Below the pieces are notes generated by a model. It worked only from the letters and a program-made list of their open reading frames with translations, was not told the DNA's origin and did no database searches. Positions 1-5,246 of a stretch of 5,578 nt of DNA are shown piece after piece. The DNA is from an uncultured Armatimonadota bacterium (GTDB lineage Bacteria; Armatimonadota; Armatimonadia; Armatimonadales; Armatimonadaceae). The stretch lies in assembly GCA_903881535.1 (NCBI GenBank), contig CAIRTT010000344.1, positions 1 to 5,578 on the forward strand, in the 5' to 3' direction. Both the position numbers and the translations under genes were made by a program. Position 1 is the stretch's first letter; every line of letters begins with the position of its first letter.

Positions 1-3
1 CAG

Positions 4-27
4 TGCCGGGTACAAAAGTGCCCGGCA
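4..27. repeat. Perfect 7-bp inverted repeat (hairpin or operator) upstream of the hsp20 remnant
   Basis: TGCCGGG (4-10) and CCCGGCA (21-27) are perfect reverse complements around a 10-nt loop, and a G-T plus an A-T pair could extend the stem outward to 2-29. No run of T's follows on the + strand, so it is not a standard terminator in that direction. On the - strand the window ends immediately, so nothing can be judged. It lies 32 nt before the presumed old hsp20 start. It could be the terminator of an upstream gene, an operator, or a leader hairpin; the sequence does not decide. Confidence 0.45.
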
Positions 28-59
28 TTCCCCAACGAGGGAAAAGGAGCACACCTCCA

Positions 60-460
60 ATGACATTCAAACACTTTGCCGTACCCTGAGAGCGTAATCT
101 GGATGCACAATCCAGCTGACCTCTCCGGCGCTCGCTGACTGGACATCTGGACGGGCGGTCAATACTGGCGAAAGTTACAGTGCCTACCGCATCACCGTTG
201 ACTTCCAATGGCTGTCCAAAGAGAATGTGAGTGGTGATGTTTAGGGTCGAGCAGTTAGTATCCATTATGACTAGCCGGAAGCGAACGTGGATGACTAGTC
301 CATCATAGCAAAGTCACCACACGGACACTTTGTAACGACGTTTCAGCTCCCAATTGCAGTAAACGGAACCGTAATAGCGGCATCCTTCGAAAAAGGTGTT
401 CCTAAAATCACGCTTCCCAAAGCAGACGAATCCAAGGTCAAGCGCATAGCAATCAGCTGA
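60..460 (+). pseudogene. hsp20: Decayed small heat-shock protein (Hsp20, alpha-crystallin family) pseudogene
   Basis: Intact Hsp20 proteins are ATP-independent holdases that bind unfolding proteins and pass them to DnaK/DnaJ and ClpB. Here + frame 2 from about 98 to 460 reads as an alpha-crystallin domain. AVNTGESYSAYRITVDF (155-205) matches the usual domain start, LSKENVSGDV (212-241) the 'gl.kenv.v.v' strand, HGHFVTTFQLP (320-352) the middle, and AASFEKGVPKITLPKA (377-424) the family's A-x-x-x-x-GVL signature with P in place of L. TAG stops interrupt at 242, 272 and 296 and a TAA at 95; the old end is TGA 458-460. The likely old start is ATG 60, after GGAG at 46-49. It reads MTFKHFAVP and then a stop, so one frameshift near 87-100 is needed to join frame 2. 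From ATG 60 the gene would have been about 133 codons, normal for Hsp20. Its place directly before dnaJ fits a former hsp20-dnaJ-hspR-clp operon. TAG ends three intact genes nearby, so stop recoding is unlikely. Confidence 0.87.
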
Positions 461-478
461 GCGAACAGACCTAAACGC

Positions 479-508
479 GCCGTGGGTGGTTCCCATCTAC
501 GGCTTTTT
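479..508 (+). terminator. Terminator-like hairpin with T5 tail between the hsp20 remnant and dnaJ
   Basis: GCCGT (479-483) pairs with ACGGC (499-503) and GGG (484-486) with CCC (492-494) around a 5-nt loop. Four unpaired bases (495-498) interrupt the 3' arm. Five T's follow at 504-508. It begins 18 nt after the stop of the hsp20 remnant and ends 43 nt before the dnaJ start. It could be the old hsp20 terminator or an attenuator that once lowered dnaJ expression relative to hsp20. The bulge makes it weaker than a textbook intrinsic terminator. Confidence 0.5.
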
Positions 509-536
509 CACCCCGCAGGGTTACATCATTGGACTC

Positions 537-541
537 AGGAG
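537..541 (+). promoter_or_regulatory. Ribosome binding site of dnaJ, fixes its start at 552
   Basis: AGGAG lies 10 nt before ATG 552, and the J-domain begins right after that ATG. The longer in-frame option, GTG 486, sits inside the terminator-like hairpin, has no such site and would add 22 residues unlike any J protein. The site lies between CTCA (534-537) and TGAG (545-548), which could form a very short stem around it. Confidence 0.7.
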
Positions 542-551
542 AATTGAGCAT

Positions 552-1514
552 ATGGGACCATCTTATAAAGACTACTACTCGATTCTGGGTGTCACCAAAA
601 CTGCTGATACCAAGGAAGTGCGAGCGTCTTATCGAAGACTTGCGCGCAAATTCCACCCTGATCTCAACCCAAATGACAAAACTGCTGAGGACAAATTCAA
701 ACAGGTTGGTGAGGCCTATGAAGTCCTCTCGGATGAAAAGAAGCGCTCAGCCTACGACCGCTTTGGAGACCAATGGCGGGCCGCAAGCCAAGCGGAAGCC
801 TCCGGTGCTAGCCAGGGAGGTTTTGGTGGTGGATCACCGTTTGGTGGCTACGGAGCGCCGTTCCCGGGAGGTGGCGGGGGCCAACGTGTCCGCTACGATG
901 TCGGCGATCCTCTTGGTGGCGGCACCAATCTGAATGATCTCTTCTCAACACTGTTCGGTGGTGCCAATCAGGATGCCACAGGTTTTGCTAGAGGTGCCCG
1001 CAACCCAAGAGCTGCAGCACCACAGGAAGTAGATGTAACCATCACCCTTACAGAGGCCATCAGTGGAGTCAGCCGGCAGCTTAACATCGTCGGTGGACGC
1101 CAGCCCATCACGTTCAATGTCCCAGCAAGTATCAAAGATGGAGCCAAACTACGCCTTCCCGCGACAACCTCACGCCCTGAAATCATCGCAACGGTGCACA
1201 TCTCCAATCCATACGGGTTTGACCGAAAAGAAGACAATCTGATTGTCGATGTAAGTGTTCCGTTCACAACGTGCGCAATTGGTGGCGAGATCACTGCTGT
1301 TACGCCGTCAGGCGATCGCAAAACCTTACGGTTACCCGCAGGGACACAAGGTGGACAACAGCTTCGCATCACGGGTCATGGAATGACCAAGGGGGCTGGA
1401 AATCCTCGTGGCGACATGTTGGTTCGGATAAAGGTTGAAGTCCCCAAGAACCTGACCACCCGGCAACGAGCAGCGATGGATGAGTTGGCTGCCGCGCTTG
1501 AGGAAATTAATTGA
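552..1514 (+). CDS. dnaJ: Type II DnaJ (Hsp40) co-chaperone without zinc finger, CbpA-like
   Basis: A cytoplasmic Hsp40 that binds unfolded clients and stimulates ATP hydrolysis by DnaK. From ATG 552 the protein has 320 residues. The J-domain spans about 5-72, with the catalytic HPD tripeptide at 35-37 and the helix IV end YDRFG at 68-72. A Gly/Phe-rich linker covers about 89-110. NDLFSTLFGG (128-137) precedes the substrate-binding C-terminal domains, which start near DVTITLTEAISGVSR (161-175) and end with GDMLVRIKVEVP (287-298). The CxxCxGxG zinc-finger repeats of classical DnaJ are absent and only one cysteine (C241) is present, so this is the CbpA/DnaJB layout at its normal length. A dimerisation tail (about 300-320) is present. 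It is the first intact gene of the heat-shock cluster, and its stop overlaps the hspR start by 4 nt, implying co-transcription and coupled translation. No promoter could be picked out in the 43 nt after the upstream hairpin, so transcription may start upstream of the hsp20 remnant. Confidence 0.95.
   Translation: MGPSYKDYYSILGVTKTADTKEVRASYRRLARKFHPDLNPNDKTAEDKFKQVGEAYEVLSDEKKRSAYDRFGDQWRAASQAEASGASQGGFGGGSPFGGYGAPFPGGGGGQRVRYDVGDPLGGGTNLNDLFSTLFGGANQDATGFARGARNPRAAAPQEVDVTITLTEAISGVSRQLNIVGGRQPITFNVPASIKDGAKLRLPATTSRPEIIATVHISNPYGFDRKEDNLIVDVSVPFTTCAIGGEITAVTPSGDRKTLRLPAGTQGGQQLRITGHGMTKGAGNPRGDMLVRIKVEVPKNLTTRQRAAMDELAAALEEIN
1500..1504 (+). promoter_or_regulatory. Ribosome binding site of hspR inside the dnaJ 3' end
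   Basis: GAGGA lies within the last codons of dnaJ, 6 nt before TTG 1511, which overlaps the dnaJ TGA (1512-1514). The good spacing and the stop-start overlap are the reasons to accept a TTG start and suggest translational coupling. No ATG or GTG precedes the conserved Y-T-I-S-I-A-A segment. Confidence 0.6.
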
Positions 1515-1828
1515 GCACCAGCGGCACCGTGCCCCTGTACACCATCAGTATCGCAGCCAAGTTAATCCGCATTGAACGACCGGATGAGCCCCTTCATCCA
1601 CAAACGCTTCGGATGTACGAGCGTCTAGGTTTGGTCACACCGCAGCGCGTTGGAAAGAACCGCTTGTACTCAGACTACGATGTCCAGCGTGTGCGCCAAA
1701 TTCAGGCACTTACGGACTTGGGAGTCAACCTTGCGGGCGTTGAGATTATTCTCGGTCTTAAGGAACGCCTTGAGAGCCTTGAAGCTGAGCGCGAGCACTT
1801 ATTGATTCGGCTTCGCCAATACGAGTAG
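1511..1828 (+). CDS. hspR: HspR, MerR-family heat-shock repressor
   Basis: HspR represses heat-shock operons by binding HAIR inverted repeats, with DnaK as co-repressor; stress that titrates DnaK relieves repression. This protein has 105 residues from a TTG start, at the short end for the family. It has the MerR winged helix-turn-helix. The first helix is YTISIAAKLIRI (10-21), and the recognition helix with its HspR/MerR signature is HPQTLRMYERLGL (29-41). The wing is GKNRLYSDYDV, followed by LTDLGVNLAGVEIILGL, the GVNLAG(I/V) stretch that marks HspR over other MerR proteins. A charged C-terminal helix (about 85-103) would form the dimer coiled coil. The metal- or drug-sensing domain of other MerR proteins is missing, as expected. 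The oddity is E22-L28 (ERPDEPL), seven extra residues between the two HTH helices compared with typical HspR. It sits between dnaJ and the Hsp100 gene, the standard place for an autoregulatory HspR. Confidence 0.93.
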   Translation: MSTSGTVPLYTISIAAKLIRIERPDEPLHPQTLRMYERLGLVTPQRVGKNRLYSDYDVQRVRQIQALTDLGVNLAGVEIILGLKERLESLEAEREHLLIRLRQYE

Positions 1829-1836
1829 CATCCGAC

Positions 1837-1850
1837 ACCGAACGATCGGT
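1837..1850 (+). repeat. Small inverted repeat between hspR and clpC
   Basis: ACCGA (1837-1841) and TCGGT (1846-1850) are perfect complements around a 4-nt loop in the 42-nt gap between the hspR stop and the clpC start. No T-run follows, so it is not a terminator, and the gap is too short to show a convincing promoter. It may stabilise the mRNA or be chance. Confidence 0.3.
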
Positions 1851-1856
1851 ATCCAT

Positions 1857-1862
1857 AAGGAG
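1857..1862 (+). promoter_or_regulatory. Strong ribosome binding site of clpC
   Basis: AAGGAG, 8 nt before ATG 1871, is a near-ideal Shine-Dalgarno sequence. It confirms the start, which is followed at once by the first conserved Clp N-domain helix. Confidence 0.8.
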
Positions 1863-1870
1863 AACACAGA

Positions 1871-4276
1871 ATGCTTGAAAACTACACCGATCGCGCTAAG
1901 GACCTTATGTCCGATGCACAAAACATTCTTAGGCGCTACAAACATTCCCAACTCGATACCGAGCACTTGCTTGTGGCTATGCTCGAGGACACCGATGGAA
2001 TTGTCACTAAGCTCCTCGGACATCTAAACACGGACATCACCGCAGTCAAGCGAGTCATCGAAACCAACCTGGCATCGACATCCCGTACGCAATCCAGCGG
2101 AGGGCGCGAACAACAGATTTACATCACCCCACGGATGAAGCGTATTCTTGACATCGCTGAAAGCGAAGCACAACGCCTCCGCGATGAGTTTGTTGGTGTG
2201 GAGCACATTTTCATTGCGATCATTAAAGAAGGTGATTCCCCATCGTCTCGCGCATTGGTCGCCCAACGTGTAGATATTGAGCGGGTCTATCAGGCGCTTG
2301 CCCAGCTACGGAAAGGAACACGCTCTGACTCGCCCGCCGCAGATGTCGGCAACTCAATCATCGGTAGATACACCCGTGACCTGACAGCTCTTGCAAAGGC
2401 GGGTCGGATTGATCCTGTAATCGGGCGCAGCGAGGAAGTCGACCGAGTGATTCAGGTCCTCGCCCGGCGGAGCAAAAATAATCCAGTGCTGATCGGCGAC
2501 CCTGGCGTAGGAAAAACCGCCATCGTGGAAGGACTTGCACAAAAAATTGTGGATGGCGCTGTTCCAGATGCCCTCCGTGGAAAGACGTTGCTCACACTCG
2601 ACCTAGGTGCCCTGATTGCGGGTGCAAAGTTTCGTGGAGAGTTTGAGGAAAGGTTGAAAGGCGTCGTGGATGCGGTCCGTGATGCCGCAGGACAGATTAT
2701 CCTTTTTATCGATGAACTCCATACCGTCGTTGGCGCAGGAGCCGCTGAGGGATCACTGGATGCATCCAATCTCTTGAAGCCAGCTCTCGCCCGCGGAGAG
2801 CTGCAGTGCATCGGTGCGACAACCATCAATGAGTATCGCAAGTACATCGAAAAGGATGCCGCTCTCGAGCGACGTTTCCAACCCGTCTACGTCGGCGAAC
2901 CCACCATCGTTGATACCATCGCAATCATCGAAGGTCTCCGCCCAAAGTATGAGCAGCATCACCAAGTAAAGATCACAGATGAGGCCATTAAAGCGGCCGT
3001 TCTCCTTTCAAGTCGCTACATAACCGACCGCTTCCTCCCAGACAAGGCGATTGATCTTGTGGACGAAGCGGCTTCTAAAGTCAGGATGTCCCTATCAGGC
3101 GTCCCGGCTGAGCTCCAACAAATGGAAAAGTCGTTGGAAGACCTGCTCAAACGCGGAAAGGATGCCGTCGACCGAATGGCCTATGAGGAGGCAGCCCAAC
3201 TTCGTGATGAAGAGTCGGCTCTCCGAGAGACGTATTCCAAGCGCCGCCGCGAATGGGAGGACACCACGGGTATTCACCGTATCGTTGGTGAAAATGACAT
3301 AGCAGGCGTTGTCGCGCGTATTACGGGCGTTCCTATCCAGCGAATGCTTGAGGAGGAGGCAGCAAAGCTCCTTCATCTTGAGGATCGTCTTCATGAACGT
3401 GTTATTGGGCAGGACAGAGCTATCACCGCGCTTGCTGAGGCAATCCGCAGGTCACGTGTTGGGCTATCTGATCCAAAGCGTCCTATTGGCTCATTTCTCT
3501 TCCTTGGGCCCACGGGCGTCGGAAAGACAGAAGTTGCTAAGGGCCTTGCAGAGCTGCTCTTCGATGATGAGGGTGCTCTCGTACGCGTTGACATGTCCGA
3601 ATACATGGAAAAGCACTCGGTTGCGAGGATGATTGGTGCTCCTCCCGGCTATGTCGGTCATGAAGATGGTGGTCAGCTGACCGAAGCGGTTCGCAAGCGT
3701 CCTTATCGCGTCGTCCTTTTAGATGAGATAGAGAAAGCGCATCCAGATGTCTGGAACATCCTCCTACAGGTCCTCGATGATGGACGATTGACTGATGGCC
3801 ATGGAAGAGTTGTCAGCTTTAGGAACACTGTAATTTTAATGACGAGCAACATAGGCTCACAGGAAATACAGGATGCGATAAGAGCCGGTCGAGACCCGGA
3901 GAAGGCTGCGCTTAGTGCGCTTACAGGAGTGATACGCCCTGAGCTGATCAATCGGATTGATGAAATCATCCCGTTTGCGGGCTTAACGGAAAACGACTTA
4001 CTCAAAATTGTTGACCTCTTGTTGTTGAGGACGGTCGCGGCCCTTGCTGAGCGGAGTATTACATTGTCCTTTACTGCAGAGGCAAAGCAATCACTGGTAA
4101 GCCTTGGATTTGACCCGGTTTACGGTGCACGTCCACTGAAACGGACGATCCAAAGGCATGTCGACAATCTTCTCAGCACGGCTATTCTCCGCGGGGATGT
4201 CAAGCCTGGGGATGCTGTTACATTCGACGTTGGTGTTGATAAGGCGTTTCACCTACAGATTCACAATCGTTTGTAG
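1871..4276 (+). CDS. clpC: Hsp100 AAA+ unfoldase, ClpC-type middle domain but ClpB-like docking region
   Basis: A cytoplasmic hexameric ATPase that threads protein substrates through its central pore. The protein has 801 residues. Two Clp N-domain repeats lie at about 1-70 and 84-145. AAA1 has Walker A GDPGVGKTA (209-217), pore loop KFRG (253-256, with Phe where Tyr is usual), Walker B with D281-E282, and arginine fingers R334-R335. The middle domain is short (about 411-467) and holds a UVR-like YEEAAQLRDEE (438-448), as in ClpC; ClpB has a much longer coiled coil. AAA2 has Walker A GPTGVGKTE (546-554), pore loop GYVG (593-596), Walker B with D618-E619, and a C-terminal small domain with YGARPLKRTIQR. 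Between TSNIGS and RPELINRIDE, where ClpC, ClpA and ClpX carry a VGF/IGL-type loop for ClpP, only a ClpB-like helix is seen. It may therefore act without ClpP as a disaggregase. In HspR operons this position is usually held by clpB. All ATPase residues are intact, so it should be active. The clpC/clpB name is the uncertain part. Confidence 0.93.
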   Translation: MLENYTDRAKDLMSDAQNILRRYKHSQLDTEHLLVAMLEDTDGIVTKLLGHLNTDITAVKRVIETNLASTSRTQSSGGREQQIYITPRMKRILDIAESEAQRLRDEFVGVEHIFIAIIKEGDSPSSRALVAQRVDIERVYQALAQLRKGTRSDSPAADVGNSIIGRYTRDLTALAKAGRIDPVIGRSEEVDRVIQVLARRSKNNPVLIGDPGVGKTAIVEGLAQKIVDGAVPDALRGKTLLTLDLGALIAGAKFRGEFEERLKGVVDAVRDAAGQIILFIDELHTVVGAGAAEGSLDASNLLKPALARGELQCIGATTINEYRKYIEKDAALERRFQPVYVGEPTIVDTIAIIEGLRPKYEQHHQVKITDEAIKAAVLLSSRYITDRFLPDKAIDLVDEAASKVRMSLSGVPAELQQMEKSLEDLLKRGKDAVDRMAYEEAAQLRDEESALRETYSKRRREWEDTTGIHRIVGENDIAGVVARITGVPIQRMLEEEAAKLLHLEDRLHERVIGQDRAITALAEAIRRSRVGLSDPKRPIGSFLFLGPTGVGKTEVAKGLAELLFDDEGALVRVDMSEYMEKHSVARMIGAPPGYVGHEDGGQLTEAVRKRPYRVVLLDEIEKAHPDVWNILLQVLDDGRLTDGHGRVVSFRNTVILMTSNIGSQEIQDAIRAGRDPEKAALSALTGVIRPELINRIDEIIPFAGLTENDLLKIVDLLLLRTVAALAERSITLSFTAEAKQSLVSLGFDPVYGARPLKRTIQRHVDNLLSTAILRGDVKPGDAVTFDVGVDKAFHLQIHNRL

Positions 4277-4310
4277 TACTGGCATCGTGAGTTCGAAAGA
4301 TTGCAGGATG

Positions 4311-4342
4311 TTCGACGGGGCATGGCTTGAGTGCCCCTCGAG
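4311..4342 (+). terminator. Possible 3' hairpin of the heat-shock operon
   Basis: GGGGCA (4317-4322) and TGCCCC (4332-4337) are perfect complements around a 9-nt loop. The flanks TTCGA (4311-4315) and TCGAG (4338-4342) extend the stem past a single bulged C. It lies 34 nt after the clpC stop and its 3' arm is the start of repeat unit 1. No T-run follows, so termination here would have to be Rho-dependent, or the hairpin may only protect the mRNA end. Confidence 0.4.
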
Positions 4343-4480
4343 AATCCATTCGCCTAGCTGCCGCACTACGGTACTACACTAGAGCGATTGAATCAGAATT
4401 AGATATCGTCAGATATCTAGATAGATATCGCGAGCCATCCAATGGCGAGATACTCCGTTAGCAGCCGAACGTGATCCGTG
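4326..4480. repeat. 155-bp tandem repeat, unit 1 of 3
   Basis: First copy of a 155-bp unit, starting CTTGAGTGCC. It aligns without gaps to unit 2 (about 26 differences, 83% identity, counted by hand) and to unit 3 (about 34 differences, 78%). It contains a short hairpin, TGCCG/CGGTA around CACTA (4359-4373). It also holds a perfect palindrome, GATATCTA and TAGATATC, separated by 2 nt (4412-4429). GATATC occurs three times, at 4402, 4412 and 4424. Since 155 is not a multiple of three and no shared reading frame runs through the copies, it is not coding. The family is not recognised. Confidence 0.93.
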
Positions 4481-4635
4481 TTTGAGTGCCCTATTAGAAT
4501 CCATTCGCCTAGCTGCCGCGCTACGGTACTTTGCTACAGAGACTGAATGATAATAAGATCTCGTCAGATATCTAGTTAGATATCGCGAGCTATCCAATCG
4601 AGAGATTTTCCGTTACCTGCCGACCGTGGTCCGTG
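4481..4635. repeat. 155-bp tandem repeat, unit 2 of 3
   Basis: Second copy, starting TTTGAGTGCC and following unit 1 with no spacer. The hairpin is at 4514-4528 (loop CGCTA) and the palindrome GATATCTA/TAGATATC at 4567-4584, still perfect although its 2-nt centre differs from unit 1 (GT instead of GA). Blocks identical in units 1 and 2 include columns 17-39, 80-95 and 97-110, while columns 51-60 are nearly free to vary. This patchy conservation suggests several short constrained elements at fixed spacing. Confidence 0.93.
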
Positions 4636-4790
4636 TTTGAGTGCCCCTCTAGAACCCAATTGCGTAGCTGCCGCACTACGGCACTAAGCCATAGAGACTG
4701 AATGAGCATTAGATCTCGGCAGATATCAACATAGATAACGCGAGCAATACAACCACGAGATACTCCGTCAGCAGCCGCCCGCAGTCAGTT
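4636..4790. repeat. 155-bp tandem repeat, unit 3 of 3
   Basis: Third and most divergent copy (77-78% to the others), again exactly 155 bp and without gaps. It ends right beside the T-rich tail of the rpsI terminator. Its hairpin (4669-4683) is better paired than in units 1 and 2: TGCCG with CGGCA, where the others have a G-T pair. The palindrome (4722-4739) is damaged by two mismatches. The last ten bases resemble the other units poorly, consistent with an eroded array edge. Confidence 0.9.
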
Positions 4791-4825
4791 AAAGAAACGA
4801 GGAAGGTTCCAACGGAACCCTCCTC
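4789..4825 (-). terminator. Intrinsic terminator of the rplM-rpsI operon
   Basis: On the - strand a 12-bp stem (4825-4814 with 4810-4799) closes a 3-nt loop, with a single G-U wobble pair and no mismatch. It is followed by a T-rich stretch, GTTTCTTTAA (4798-4789). It starts 23 nt after the rpsI stop. On the + strand no T-run follows, so it should act mainly on the ribosomal operon. Confidence 0.88.
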
Positions 4826-4848
4826 TGAGAGACGCGGCTGCGAAGTGA

Positions 4849-5244
4849 CTACCGCTTGCTGAACTGGAATCCACGACGTGCACGCTTCCGACCGTACTTC
4901 TTACGTTCTTTGACACGTGGGTCACGTGTGAGGAACCCGCCGCGGCGCAGCGGTGTACGCAGCTCTGGATCAGCTTCAACAAGTGCCTTGGAGATTCCGT
5001 GGCGTAGCGCTCCAGCCTGTCCGGAGATTCCACCACCGAGTGTCTTGGCCATCACACTGTAGCGGCCTTCGGTCTGTGTAACCTGGAATGGCTGATTGAT
5101 CAAAGCTTCAAGAGTGCGGCGGCAGAAGTATTCAAGCACGCCTTTCTTGTTTACTTCGATGGAGCCATCGCCTTCAAACAACCAAACTCGGGCTATAGCG
5201 TTTTTACGCTTACCGGTACCGTAGTAGCGAACTGCATCTGCCAT
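4849..5244 (-). CDS. rpsI: 30S ribosomal protein S9
   Basis: S9 is a small-subunit head protein whose extended C-terminal tail reaches the P-site tRNA. The 131-residue protein is normal in length. It opens with YYGTGKRKNAIARVWL, the S9 start, has the family signature GGGISGQAGALRHGISKAL in the middle, and finishes with a very basic tail ending in the near-invariant S-K-R. ATG 5244 is supported by GGAG 7 nt upstream (5252-5255 on the - strand). The start is only 2 nt after the rplM stop, so the two genes are translationally linked as in most bacteria. A strong terminator follows. Confidence 0.98.
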   Translation of the reverse strand: MADAVRYYGTGKRKNAIARVWLFEGDGSIEVNKKGVLEYFCRRTLEALINQPFQVTQTEGRYSVMAKTLGGGISGQAGALRHGISKALVEADPELRTPLRRGGFLTRDPRVKERKKYGRKRARRGFQFSKR

Positions 5245-5246
5245 AA

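Noticed and set aside
242..298. Three in-frame TAG codons in hsp20 as possible stop-codon recoding
   Set aside because: TAG is the normal stop of hspR, clpC and rpsI in the same window. The hsp20 frame also has a TAA, a frameshift and substitutions at signature residues. Gene decay explains all of this.
486..551. Upstream GTG 486 as the dnaJ start
   Set aside because: It lies inside the terminator-like hairpin, lacks a ribosome binding site, and adds 22 residues foreign to J proteins. ATG 552 has a site and fits the family.
968..1372. 134-codon antisense frame within dnaJ
   Set aside because: It lies opposite the DnaJ C-terminal domains with no ribosome binding site or recognisable motif.
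1829..1870. Separate promoter for clpC in the hspR-clpC gap
   Set aside because: The gap is 42 nt, much of it taken by the small inverted repeat and the Shine-Dalgarno, and no -35/-10 pair at proper spacing is visible.
2452..2847. 131-codon antisense frame within clpC
   Set aside because: It is the shadow of the conserved AAA1 coding sequence and resembles no protein family.
4409..4597. 62-codon open frame on the - strand inside the repeats
   Set aside because: It runs across a unit boundary, is not kept in the same frame by the next copy because 155 is not divisible by three, and has no ribosome binding site or known domain.
4326..4790. CRISPR array or integron attC sites
   Set aside because: The units are contiguous 155-bp copies without unique spacers, there are no cas or integrase genes, and the paired core sites of attC are not present.
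4326..4790. Insertion sequence or MITE
   Set aside because: No terminal inverted repeats or target-site duplications frame the units or the array, and no transposase fragment is seen. Exact head-to-tail joining points to tandem duplication.
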